Part shown: positions 11,100 through 21,250 of the stretch, piece by piece | Position numbering within the stretch: the first letter of the stretch is position 1 | Layout of the letters: the number at the start of each line of letters is the position of its first letter | Assembly: GCA_015143295.1 (NCBI GenBank) | Contig: CM026567.1 | Coordinates: 11,798,416-11,862,415 of the forward strand | Length of the DNA stretch: 64,000 nt | Source of the DNA: Tetracentron sinense | Lineage: Eukaryota; Streptophyta; Magnoliopsida; Trochodendrales; Trochodendraceae | Reading direction: 5' to 3' | Notes under the pieces: model-generated | Database searches by the model: none | What the model was told of the DNA's origin: nothing | The model's input: only the letters and a program-made list of their open reading frames with translations | Translations under genes and position numbers: made by a program

Positions 11100-13540
11100 C
11101 CATATTTTTTTCATGGGTTAAGGATTGTTTAACCATGGTTAAAAGGGTAGGTCACCATGGTTAGGGTTGCTAACCATGGTTAAATGGTCAAAACAAGACA
11201 TTTTTGGGCATCTTAGAATATTTTTAAAATTTTGAGCATTTTTCTAGAATTTTCATGGTCAAGGGTTGCTTAACCATGGTTAAATATTAACTAATGGTCA
11301 ATTTAACTATGGTTAAGGGTCCAGAATGGTTAAGGTGGGCCCAGGGAGCATGGTAGGGCCTAGACTGGCCTCCTACCTAGTTTGAGCCCTATGCAAAGCC
11401 CAGAATTTTAAAAAGTCAATAATGGCGATAATGGGATTACCGCCATTACAGTAACATTTTTAACCCTAGTTTGTAAGCTTGTAACTCGGGTTAGGGGTGA
11501 TTACTCAGGGTTCTAAACCCATAGGAGTGAATCTGAAGTCCAGGGAAGACCCTGAGCCTTTGGTGGGCCTGAGGGGAGGTCTAGAGTAGGGATCATAATG
11601 GTCAAAAGGTGCTGTGTTTGGCAGTCTGAAATAGCGTTAGATGGACTACCGCCATTAAGATAACTTGAGTTAGAGGCCACTATAACCATGGTTAAGGTTA
11701 AGGGCTGGGCCTGGAATGACCAGGCCAAGAAGGGGAAGGCCAATGGAGTTTAACCATGGCCCTAGATTGGACCAAAGACAATGCTAACCATGGTTAACGG
11801 GGCTACAAAGGAGAAGGCTAAAAATGACGGTAGTTATTCAACCGCCAATTCTAGATTTGCCCAGAAACCAAACTTTCTCCAACCTGGACTAGACCAGGGG
11901 TTCCCCAGGAGGTTCCTCATGGGCCGAGGACCCTCTAGGGAGTCTATGGAGGTTTTATGCAGTAGGGAAGGGTCTGAACTCGAGCTCCAAGCCTTTAGGG
12001 ATCCCCCATGCCTTATGAAAAAGGCTGGGGGTCCCTGTCCTGGGCTGTCACTAAGCTAAAACATGAAATAAAAAGATAATAGACCCTTGGAGTACAACCA
12101 GGGGTCCTTACAATGCTTGTAAGTAAAATGCCAGTAAGGGGAGGACTGCTACCCTGTTGCGGACTGTTCACGGTGGCGCACAATGGTGGTGCGAGGACGG
12201 TGGAGCTGGAGCACGCCTGAAGCAGCTTCGAGGAGGCCTGGGGGTGTCTCAGGATGATGGATGGGGATTGGAAGAGTAGGGAGGTAAGCAAGCCAAACTG
12301 GGGTAGGGGTTTGGTATGGAAATTGTGTTGTGTCCATGAACTAAGGAAGGAGGGGGTTTCATATGAGCTGGGGAAGACCCTAGGGTTAGTCCTGGGATTA
12401 ACTCAGGTGTGGGGGACACACCTGAGAGCATTCCTAACAGTCTCACCAAAATAGTTTTTTAGCTATTTTGGTGAGCCAATTGGCTAAAAAGTGCAAAATA
12501 CCGTCTCCAGCAGCCTCACCAATTTGAAGATTTCAGTTTGGTGAGTGTACAGTACTCACCAATGTTGTTGAGTCACTGTACATTCACCAAACCAAAATAT
12601 CTCTCTTTCCCTCCTTCTTTATGGGCCCACACAAATAAAATAAAAGTTTCTCTCGCCCTTTTTTTTTGTGTGGATGTGACACAAATAATAAAATAATGAT
12701 AGTTTTGGCTATTTTGGTGAGGTTGCTGGGAGTGTTTTAAAAAAGTGGCTCACCAACATGACTTTTCTTTTTGTGAGTTTTGGCTATTTGGGTGAGGCAA
12801 ATTTGGTGAGGCTGCTAGGAATGCTCTGAGGTGGCTGGAGTGGTCCAGGAGGGGTGCAAATACACGATCTGTAGGAAAACTGAAATGGCGGTAATTATAT
12901 TACCGCCATTCCTAGTTTAGTGCAATATGGGAACAGCGGTAATACAATTACCATCATTTAGGTTTTTGCCAGAAATGGCTAAACCCCCACACACTTAAGC
13001 CGAAAGCACTGTAGCAAGGCCTGAAATGGGCTTGGGTGGACCCTAGGGTTTAACCACGATTTACTTAGGGTTAGTCTAGGATTTAGGGCATTACCTAGGG
13101 CTTGACTAGGGTTTTAGGGTATTACCTAGGTTTGAATAGGGTTTTAGGGTATTACCTAGGGCTCGACTAGGGTTTAGGGCTTTAAAAAGGGTCTTGGGCC
13201 TTTAGGGTCTTACCTAGGGTTTTCTAGGGTTTCAATTAGGGCTTACCTAAGGTTTAGGGTTTTACCTAGGGTTTAACTAGGGTTTGGGGTTTTACCTAGG
13301 GTTTTTCTAGGGTTTAGGGTCTTACGTAGGGTTAGTCTAGGGTTTAGGGTTTTACTTAAGTTTGGCCTAGGGTGAGGGTTTGTCCTAGGGTTAGGCCTAG
13401 GGCTTGACTAGGGTTTGACCAGGGTTTACCTAGGGTTAAGGTTTGTCTTAAATTTAGGCCTAGGACTTGACTAGGGTTTGACCAGGGTTTACCTAGGGTT
13501 TGACTGGACTTAGCTGGGGGTAACCATGGTTAATGGGCTT
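11100..13540. repeat. Palindrome families within the Ogre-type solo LTR
   Basis: Two palindromes recur. One has perfect 12-nt arms AATGGCGGTAAT around a TAT loop at 12884-12910, with degenerate versions near 11422, 11631, 11824 and 12930. The other is the ttAACCATGGTTaa type near 11128, 11178, 11270, 11692, 11788 and 13523. Confidence 0.7.
13035..13510. repeat. Degenerate tandem repeat with telomere-like TTTAGGG text
   Basis: Roughly 25-bp units of the type 'acctagggtttgactagggttt(tagggt)' are repeated imperfectly. They contain many TTTAGGG or TAGGGTT strings, but there is no perfect heptamer array. The element C LTRs have a comparable zone made of 'ggttaactggggttaact' (42380-42510), so this is LTR-internal repetition and not a telomere relic. 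Confidence 0.75.
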
Positions 13541-13580
13541 AACCATAGTTAGGACAGGGTGTAAAAATTGGATGCATACA

Positions 13581-14450
13581 GATGGGTCATCCAACCTTCT
13601 TTGGTAGCACAGACCCGATGGTTGCAGAACTTTGGGTCATGCAACTGGAGAAAATATTCTTAATACTTGAGGCCACCGACGAGCAGAGGGTTGATGGGTC
13701 TCCTTCGTCATGGAATGCGAGGCAGAACATTGGTGGAGGGCTGCTACTAAGAAGAGGAATGAGGTACAAGCTGGACAGGTGTGAACATGGGGAGAATTCC
13801 TTGATATCTTCTACGAGTAGTATTTTCCGAACATCGGTGAGGGAACAGAAGGAGATCAAGTTCTCTACTCTTCGGTAGGGGAATATTTCAGTGGCCGAGT
13901 ATGAGGCCAAGTTTGTAGAGTTGTCCAGCTTTGCACCTCATCTGATCACTACAGAGAGAATGAAGGAGAGGATTCGAAAGGGGTTTGAGAGATTATATCC
14001 GAGATAGGATTGAAATCCCATATTTTGGAATATGCCGAGAAGTGAGTGAGCGAGCTCGAATTGCAGAGAGGAGATCGATGGAGTTTTTTTAGGAAGAGAG
14101 GGATGCAAGTAGACAAGTATAGCCCGCATGACAAAAGGCCAAGGATGGTAGGCCCAACACCAGTGGTCAAGCCGACCTCGTATCAGAGGCCAACACTTGC
14201 ACCTACCATTCCCCATGCTACTCCTCAAGCACCGTGAGCTGCCCCACCTACTCCATGGGCAACGACATATGAGTTGTGCAGTTTTTTCAACAAGAGGCAT
14301 GTACCTGGTGAATGCCAAGCTGCCACATGAGGATGCTTTCATTGTGGTAGCTTGGAGCATTGGATTCATGATTGCCCGGTTCGGAATAGGTAGATGCCAC
14401 CATAAACTCAGCCCCAGGGAGTAGACCCCCAGTCTGTTAGCCGGTGCAAC
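13581..14450 (+). pseudogene. gag: Element A Gag relic, main segment
   Basis: Matches the capsid-like Retrotrans_gag region: HPTFFGSTDPMVAELWVMQLEKIF (split here only by coordinates) lies at about 13585-13660, then after frameshifts VREQKEIKFSTLR and SVAEYEAKFVELSSF up to about 13990. Stops and shifts disrupt everything after about 13690. The terminal zinc knuckle survives only as remnants near 14320-14400 (HCGSLEHWIHDCP-like in the broken frame). Element B's Gag at 25674-25075 is the in-window homologue. Confidence 0.8.
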
Positions 14451-14603
14451 AGAGGCTACATCAGGGGAGGTCTCAATAGCCCCGCCAACCAATTCATGGT
14501 TGGGTATTTTTCACTTCCGAGCAGGATGCACAGGCATTCGACAACGTTGTGCAGGGTACATTTGAATTATAGATTAAATTATGAATGATATTATTTTGAT
14601 TGC

Positions 14604-15053
14604 GTGATTATGACATTTTTCACTGTGTATAAACATGCTAAATATATGATTTTTTTTCTCACATGTTTTGACACACTTAGTTATGTATCCAATTCAGGCA
14701 CCTTGTTGGTAAATGATTGTTTAGCTCATGTATTGATTGACACCGGATCCACTCATTCCTTCGTCACACCCAATTTTGCACAAGCTTTCTCTTCAGAACG
14801 AAGTCTATTAGACCATGAAATATCCATCATCACTCTTGTTGGTAGTTCAGTCATCACGAATAGAGTCTATCGCTCTTGTCCAATTTGGATAGGGGAACAT
14901 GAGATGTCAACCGATTTGATTGTCCTCGAATTCCAAGACTTTGACGTCATACTAAGCATGGATTGGCTCTCCGCTTACTATGGCCATGTTGACTATTTTG
15001 AGAAGGTGATTAACTTCAAGTCAATGGACCTGCTTTCCATTTTTGGGGATTGA
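14604..15053 (+). pseudogene. Element A aspartic protease relic
   Basis: Retroviral-type aspartic protease that would cleave the Gag-Pol precursor. The recognisable part starts near 14688 (NSGTLLVNDCLAHVLIDTG) with the active-site triad in DTGSTHSF (about 14740), and ends with the FDVILSMDWLSAYYGHVDY block typical of Ty3/gypsy. The active site looks intact. The frame ends at TGA 15051-15053; RT-linker homology continues downstream, so in the live element this was one gag-pol frame. Confidence 0.85.
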
Positions 15054-15251
15054 AAAAGAGGGAGCTAGTTCAATTTGCAGCCTTGTGTATTTCCGTACTG
15101 GAAGTGCCAAACTCTTCGAATATTCCAGTGGTAAATTAATTCCTAGATGTATTCCCTGAAGACATTCCAAGTTTTCCACCAAATAAGGAGATCAAATTTG
15201 TAATTGAGTTAGCTCCGGACACAACACTCATCTTTAAGGCGTCGTATAGGA
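15054..15251 (+). pseudogene. Element A protease-RT linker
   Basis: Carries the conserved approach to RT (LDVFPEDIPSFPP, then ELAPDTTLIFKASYR) with a TAA at about 15136. It ends at the hAT target site gtatagga (15244-15251) and continues at 18240. Confidence 0.8.
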
Positions 15252-15264
15252 CAGTGTAGTCAAG

Positions 15265-15325
15265 GCGTCTAGGCGATTAGCCCCGGCTAGGCGAGGCGTT
15301 GCCTAGGCGACGCCTAGGCGATAAA
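15265..15325. repeat. hAT left subterminal CCTAGGCG repeats
   Basis: About five overlapping copies of CTAGGCG / CGCCTAG within 60 bases of the TIR, matched by a similar set at 18090-18218. The core CGCCTAGGCG is a perfect palindrome. Confidence 0.85.
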
Positions 15326-15329
15326 TTTA

Positions 15330-15382
<53 letters not shown>
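15330..15382. repeat. Compound microsatellite (TA)n(GA)n
   Basis: An (AT) run of about 22 bases is followed directly by a (GA) run of about 30 bases. Confidence 0.95.
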
Positions 15383-15384
<2 letters not shown>

Positions 15385-15884
15385 CTAATAAGTATGATAC
15401 ATCATACACATGTGAGGCCTAAAGTGAATAAAATATGTCTTTGTTGTAGGAAATATAAGAAATTATGAACAACCAAAGCAGAATCCAAGTATGGTGCATG
15501 TAATTTGTGCCAATCCAAGTGAATTATTCAGTATTCGATATAAAATATTGTGTATACAGCATTGAATTGAATTTTCTGAGAGTTTGCATAAATTATAAGA
15601 AATTAGAGATTATATATACTATACAAGAGGAATGATGATGGTTTCTACTATTTTCAATAAACTATAATAGATTATTAACAATGGGGTTATAAATTGCAGA
15701 GATACCCTACTGCAATCACATAAAGAGAAGATATGAAGAGAAAAAAAAGACCTGATTTGCAGCTAATCAGGCCTTTTCTTTGGAGATATCTTCATGTTCT
15801 CCTTGTAGCTCTGGCACTGAAAAGAATATAATGGGGTGTTAGAGAATATGTGCATAATATGTATATATATATATGGAGAGAGAG

Positions 15885-15996
15885 AGAGATTGCAGGTGAC
15901 TGCATTCTTGTCTTTTAGGTCTTTTAAATAACCATATTTCCATCCGAAGTCTTTGGACCGAATAGATCTAGATCCAGATCCTGATCCTGATTCCAT
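15885..15996 (-). pseudogene. hAT transposase N-terminus with start of a BED zinc finger
   Basis: On the minus strand an ATG at 15994-15996 opens MESGSGSGSRSIRSKDFGWKYGY and continues to NAVTC. The D-x-GWKYG...NAVTC pattern is the first half of the BED zinc finger that begins many plant hAT transposases. The second half (normally CNFC...GGI..HL) and the catalytic domain are absent. A downstream stretch at 15765-15818, preceded on the minus strand by an acceptor-like ttttcag, ends at TAG after about 17 codons. I read this as the first exon of a deleted transposase gene. A domesticated short BED protein is possible but unsupported. Confidence 0.65.
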
Positions 15997-16139
15997 CTTT
16001 GAAACATAAAGAAAATAAGAAATTAACAAATTTATATTAGATAACATTAAACATTTAAAGATCCTTGCACAAGCATTATTATTTGTTATATTAATGCATT
16101 CAAACATAATTGTGTAATATGCATTCAAATTGCCATAGA

Positions 16140-17500
16140 CATACCTTCCAAAAAAAAAATATTACCATAGACACAATTGTGCGCAATATTCACTATTTGT
16201 TATATTAATGGCTTAATGCATTCAAACATAATAGTGTAATATGCATTCAAAGAATGATCAGATTAATAATTCATATTCATGTCATTAAGGAATAAAGAGA
16301 CTCAGAGAGTAGTTGACATCATGTAAAATATCCAAGATTGATCTTTCCCCTCTCAAATTAATGATTCAGGTCCTCATTTAAAAGAATCAAATCAAAAGTT
16401 ACATATGGGAACATGAATCATTAATCTGAGTGGGGGAAGAATGAGAGAGATATTGACTATTGATCTCTCTTCAATACTCCCCCTAGACCATGAATGGTTC
16501 TTTCGAAAAAAAAATAAAGATCAATGGGTAGCATTCCCCTTTAAAAAATTCAGCATCAAATATCAATAGCATTCCCCTTAATCAAATAATAAATATCAAT
16601 AAACCTAGAATTTTATAGAACATGTTAACAAACAGATCATTACTGGTGCTACCCAATGGTGTGAGAACAAGTCTATAACCAATCAATCCCGGTCCGAGAC
16701 GAATCACAACAAAATTAGAATCACAATGAAGACCTTGCTTGATTCAAGTAATTCCTGTGGACAAAATCAATCAAACCAACATGTGGTCAGAATTAAAGAA
16801 GACTTAATTAAGTTTGGAGAACTTAATTCAACCTAAGGCCAAGTGGTACTAAAACCCTCATTTCCCTATTACTGATCGTGTTAGTATCAGTAATGCCAAC
16901 TCAGTTTTACGGTTTTACCCATACAAGAAACTGAATACAAATCAAATTACAAAACAAAAAAATGATTTTCCCCATTTAGTTTCTGTTGCTACAATTGAAA
17001 AGGCTTGATGGGAAAAACATTTTTCATCTTTTTAATTAATTACCTGTTTTTCTGCCAAGCCCATCAATTAGAACAGATAAAAAGAAAGAAAATCATAAAT
17101 TAACCTCGTTAATTCTAGAACAAAGAAGTCCTCGCAGAAAGGAAGGTATCATTCAAAACAACATATAAATAAATAATCAAAACATCTTATTTACCTTGTG
17201 GAGACTGCAAGTGAATGGAACAGAACCAATGAAGATTGCTCTCCCTTTGTGGTGCGGCTATCACACAAAATCCTGAAAGGAAGATGTGAAAATTTTGTGG
17301 TATTAAAAAACAGGAAAGTTTTGTGGGGAATTCAAAGATGAAAGGAAGACGTGAGCAATGCGACCCTGAGAATAGGGCAAACACGGCTTGTAAAAAAAAC
17401 AAGGATTTTGCTGGCTAGGAAATCAACGACTTTGTGGTGCAGCCATGACACAAAATCCTCTTTGTTTTAAACTCTATTGATCTGTTCAAGGGCATGACAC
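16140..17500. other. hAT internal region without a gene
   Basis: AT-rich sequence with no conserved protein signal. It contains a short repeated string (ttgttatattaatgcattcaaacataat, at about 16083 and 16198) and a pair of oppositely oriented matches to 'gaatcattaatctgagngggg' (16350-16440). No introns or exons can be argued. Confidence 0.6.
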
Positions 17501-17511
17501 ACACACGCAGA

Positions 17512-17597
17512 AATAGAGAGAGAGAGAGAGGAATTAAGATTTAGGAAGAAAAAAAAGGAAAAAAAAAAGCACAGTGCGTAGAGAACGCACTGTGCTC

Positions 17598-17639
<42 letters not shown>

Positions 17640-17699
17640 TTAGGATTTAGGAAGAAAAAAAAAGAAAAAAAAGCACGATGCATAGAGAACGCACTGTGC

Positions 17700-17735
<36 letters not shown>

Positions 17736-17830
17736 TTAGGATTTAGGAAGAAAAAAAAAGAAAAAAAAGCACGATGCATAGAGAACGCACTGTGCTGGAG
17801 AGAGAGAGAGAGAGAGAGCGAGAGAAAGAG
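17512..17830. repeat. Triplicated unit with (GA)n and hairpin inside the hAT
   Basis: Three copies of a unit of about 105 bp: (ga)n, then 'ggaattaggatttaggaag', a poly-A/G tract, then a GC-containing segment. In the first copy that segment is a hairpin with perfect 12-nt arms AGCACAGTGCGT (17568-17579) around agaga. In the two later copies the left arm has decayed (agcacgatgcat). A (CTT)n run follows at 17880-17906. Confidence 0.85.
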
Positions 17831-18239
17831 GGGTACCGAATAATTGGGGGCTTCTTCTGGCGAGGCGGCGAGCAGCAACGGCTTCTTCTTCTTCTTCTTC
17901 TTCTTCAGCTTCTTCTCTTCTCCTCTCCCAAATCGTGGAAGTGTAAACCCTAAAAAAAAAAACCGAGTTTATACTTTATAGTGAGTTATTATGAGTGGAA
18001 TTAAATCATAAAAAATTACTAAACTTAAATAATTAAAAACATTAATTAAACTAAACACTAATTATTAAAAAAAATCAATGTTTAAAAGAATGCGCCTAGG
18101 CGACCGCCCAAGTACCAAACGCCTAGGCGTCTAGGCGACGCCTAGGCGCACGCCCAGCATTTTCCGCCTGCCTAGACACCTACTCGGGCGCCCTCCCTCC
18201 AAAAACGCCTAGGCGACGAATTAACTACACTGGTATAGG

Positions 18240-19016
18240 ATGGCTCCAGTAGAGTTGAAAGAGCTAAAGGAGCAGATTGAAGAGTTGCTCAATCTTGGAT
18301 TTATTCGCCCAACTGTATCACCTTGGTGAGCTCTAGTTTTGTTTGTGAAAAAGAAAGATGGTTCGATGACGATGTGCACCGACTATCAACAATTAAACAA
18401 GGTCACTATCAATAACAAGTATCCAATACCAATGATCGATGACCTATTTGATCAGCTGCAAGGAGTGAAGTATTTCTCCAAAATCGACTTGAGGTTGGGC
18501 TACAATCAGTTGAAGATTAAAGCTGACGTTGTTCCCAACGCTACATTCAGAACCAGATATGGGCATTATGAGTTTCTAATCATGCCTTTTGATTTGACCA
18601 ATGAACCAACAACTATCATGGACCTTATGAACAAGATATTCAGGTAAGCTCTCAATCGTTATGTGATAGTATTCGTAGACGATATCCTAAAATATTCTCA
18701 AACACAAAAGGATCATGAAAGACATCTCCGAAATATCTTGAAAATGCTAAGGGAGAATCAGTTGTATGCCAAATTGAGTAAATGTGAGTTTTGCCTTGAA
18801 AAAGTGGCATTCCTAGGCCACGTGGTGTTAGGAGAACGCATTTCAGTGGATCCTTCGAAGATAGAAGCAGTGGAAGGATGGGGAAGATCAAGAAACATCA
18901 CAGATGTCCGAAGCTTTTCGGGCCTCGCTGGATATTATCGAAGATTTGTGGAAGTATTCTCCATTTTAGTAGCACCACTCACTCATTTAACTCGAAAGAA
19001 TGCCCGATTCGAGTGA
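18240..19016 (+). pseudogene. Element A reverse transcriptase relic
   Basis: RNA-dependent DNA polymerase. Starts [13 protein letters not shown], directly continuing ASYR left of the hAT, then shows [46 protein letters not shown], the catalytic FVDDIL (a variant of YVDD, about 18672-18689) and FLGHVV. The frame is single but stopped by TGA at about 18327, TAA at 18645-18647 and TGA at 19014-19016; the last falls where homologues have tryptophan. Length matches a complete RT domain plus connection. Confidence 0.9.
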
Positions 19017-19188
19017 AATGAAAAGTATGAGAAGATTTTCCGTGAGTTGAAGAAGCGCCTCATGACCACACCGATCTTGTTCGTTCCAGCTGGTAGTAGA
19101 GGCTTTATAGTGCATAGTGATGCCTCTCTCATTAGGTTAGGTTGTGTCCTTATGCAACACGGGAATGTCATTGCCTACGCATCCCGAC
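19017..19188 (+). pseudogene. Element A RNase H relic, N-terminal part
   Basis: Continues the RT frame through LKKRLMTTPILFVPAG and [19 protein letters not shown] to AYASR. It is cut at the TSD ccgac (19184-19188) of element B and continues at 28096 with [19 protein letters not shown]. Confidence 0.85.
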
Positions 19189-21040
19189 TGTCGAGACCCA
19201 AAATACCCCCTACGAGTTAGGGATATTTGACTCGTGACCGCCGTATCATACCACCATATGATACATAAGGCACATGAACAACCTGTCAAAGTACACAGAC
19301 ATACATAGCAGAAACGATTTATAATGCATAGCGGAAGCAAAATATAACCAACATAGCGGAAGCCAAATATATAACTCAACACTCCTATTACTCGGTCCAA
19401 GTGTGAACCAGCAAAAGTACATACATATGTAAATATCCAAAAGGGTGGAGTGGATAAGTCCCACTCTCACTTAACAAGGTATCAAGTCTATCTAAGTCTA
19501 TCAACAAAAGTCAAAGTCATGACACCTATCTAATGAGCCGTCATCCTGATAGTGGTCCATAGAAGGCTCTAGTTCATAATACTCCTCTTCTACCCAAGGC
19601 TCCGTACCGCACAAATCAAAAGGAACCCGGGCACCTGCCGATGATAACAAATATCGGCTGAGTGTGGAATACTCAGCATATACATACTACTAACAATAAA
19701 GCAATAATAGCATAGAGCATGCGAATCATGGAGAATGAAATCCTTAAAACATGTCAAAGCGTGGAAACCGTAAAATAACACATATGATGAAACCCGAAAC
19801 CAAAACCGTGTGAGTCAATCAATAGTCATAGCCTTGTGAGTTCTTGGAGTTCATGGAGTTCCTTAGAGTTATTTATGATCCATAGAGACCTAGAGCAATA
19901 CCACAGAGCAAAACCATAGAGCTAATACCATAGAGATCTTAGAGTAATTTCATTTATGATCCTTTTGAGCTTGTGAGACGATCTTAGACATTATCATAGA
20001 GTTCTTATAAGTGTATCATGATCCTTTTGAGCTTGTGAACCAATCTTAGAAGATATCATGGAGTTGCTTAGAATCATTCATATAAGTCACTTATTCAAAA
20101 ACCCCTTTCGTACTTCGAGAAATCCATGGAAAAACCTCGGTTCATGCGAGACATGCGAACATATGAGCATATGAGAGTGATAACATGTTTAAACACCCAA
20201 AAACCCTTAGAGGCATTTCTATAAACACATAGAGTGCATAATAGTGATAGCTTACATCCAAGTATAAAAATAACATCCCACACCATAACAAAGCAAGGTT
20301 TATAGTATAGAATGAGAAGAACAACATATGGTAACTAGTAGTATCACTAGATTGGTAGTAGAGTGTATCTAACTTGATGAAATCGGTGACTTTGATTCCA
20401 AAGGCTTGGAACACATGAAGAACTTCAAGTTCTTTGATAAGAAACACCCAAGGAAGGAAGGACTTGATCTCTCCTTCAAGCTTGAGCAACAACCTAGCTT
20501 CTCTCCTTCTTCTCCTCTCAAATCTCTCTCAAAATAGTGCACTAAGGGTTTCTAAAAGCCTAAGGCACAAACAAGCCTTATATAGGCAAAGGGGTAGTGG
20601 CTAAAGACTTAAAAACCCTTAATAAAGAAAATCTACGTATAACCGATCGATCAGTGGCACAGACCGAGCGATCGGTGGTTGACCGAGCGATCGGTTGAAA
20701 ACACCCTCTCTGGAATTTTCCCCCATACAAATTAGTTAACCAGTCGATAGCTACCCAGTGATTGGTATAAGACCGGTTGATCAGAGGTTATCACCGAGCG
20801 ATCGGTATACGACCGGTCGATCGGTGATCCCCTGTTTTGCTGCAAAACCCTATTTTCACTACTTAGATCTTCTCCAATCACATTTCTAACACCTTTTATG
20901 CTTTAAACACACCCATTAACACATGCGCACTATAAATCCAAACATTTCCTTTAGCACAAACCCACCAGTTTACAAGACTACCTTGAACACTATTCACACA
21001 CTATTCACCACTTAGTGAAATGAAGATTCGGAGTTCTGCA
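19189..21040 (-). repeat. Element B 3' LTR
   Basis: Begins tgtcgagaccc on the + strand and ends gagttctgca. It pairs with 26208-28090. A minus-strand TATA box (cttatatagg read on +) lies at 20577-20586. Palindromes of the ACCGATCGATCGGT type occur at 20642-20828, which is upstream in the minus-strand sense. Confidence 0.92.
20642..20828 (-). promoter_or_regulatory. Palindrome cluster in the U3 of element B
   Basis: Copies of accgatcgatc(a/g)gt or accgagcgatcggt at about 20642, 20663, 20682, 20796 and 20813. The matching cluster in the 5' LTR is at about 27660-27870. They lie 60-250 bp upstream of the TATA. Confidence 0.7.
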
Positions 21041-21054
21041 TCCCTCCCCCCTTA
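21041..21054 (-). other. Polypurine tract of element B
   Basis: tccctcccccctta on the + strand, that is a purine run on the minus strand, directly abutting the 3' LTR. It is the expected primer for plus-strand DNA synthesis. Confidence 0.88.
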
Positions 21055-21130
21055 CAACAATTTTGTCCTCGAAATTAGAACAACACCAAAAGCACAACAA
21101 AAACAAAATACAGAAAATCAAGCAAGGAAA

Positions 21131-21250
21131 CTATACAGACAAGTGAGGGTACTTTTCCTTCACTTTGGCTTCTCGCTCCTATGTAGCCTCTTCCTTGGAA
21201 TGATGCTGTCATTTCACGAGGACTAACGGGATAATCTTGGTGCGCAAGAC
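21131..21250 (-). pseudogene. Element B chromodomain relic
   Basis: Follows a stop after QILDRRD. Reads VLRTKIIPLVLVK, QHHSKEEAT and EREAKVKEKYPHL with stops exactly where family members have tryptophan. Such C-terminal chromodomains steer integration to particular chromatin in chromoviruses. The final TAG is at 21131-21133. Confidence 0.82.

Larger units (their letters stand above)
10273..13580 (-). mobile_element. Ogre/Tat-type solo LTR
   Basis: Runs from tgtgagcacgg to gatgcataca and is flanked by the 5-bp TSD gatgg (10268-10272 and 13581-13585). The gag frame of A is restored when it is removed. Its first 400 bases share the block order of the element C LTRs: tgtgag at the edge, 'gagtcgccac', 'gaaggtgttag(g/a)cacccc', 'cctacgta..c' and 'cgtagttc'. 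This block order is characteristic of Ogre/Tat LTRs. There is no PBS, PPT or internal region, so it is a solo LTR left by LTR-LTR recombination. Orientation is by analogy with C. It contains a (GT)n run near 10648 and repeated palindromes. Open frames inside it are not protein-like. Confidence 0.85.
15252..18232. mobile_element. hAT DNA transposon, non-autonomous
   Basis: Ends form a terminal inverted repeat CAGTGTAGT (15252-15260) / ACTACACTG (18224-18232), flanked by the 8-bp duplication gtatagga (15244-15251, 18233-18240). An 8-bp TSD with CA..TG-type short TIRs is diagnostic of hAT. Both ends carry clusters of the subterminal palindrome CGCCTAGGCG (15265-15325 and 18090-18218), a likely transposase-binding array by analogy with other hAT elements. 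Removing it restores the RT frame of A. Only a transposase N-terminal fragment remains inside. Confidence 0.93.

Noticed and set aside
11513-12454. Cluster of open frames on both strands
   Set aside because: Inside the Ogre-type solo LTR, no domain-like text, and frames conflict on both strands.
13035-13510. Interstitial telomere repeat
   Set aside because: TTTAGGG occurs only as part of longer imperfect units of about 25 bp within an LTR; no perfect heptamer tract.
13938-14492. 184-codon minus-strand open frame
   Set aside because: Antisense shadow of the degraded element A gag.
15763-16128. Full 121-codon minus-strand frame as a gene
   Set aside because: Only the segment from the internal Met at 15996 to about 15885 has BED-like text; the rest is AT-rich non-coding or intron-like sequence.
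17597-17878. 93-codon minus-strand frame with Ser/Leu repeats
   Set aside because: Translation of (GA)n microsatellites in the triplicated unit.
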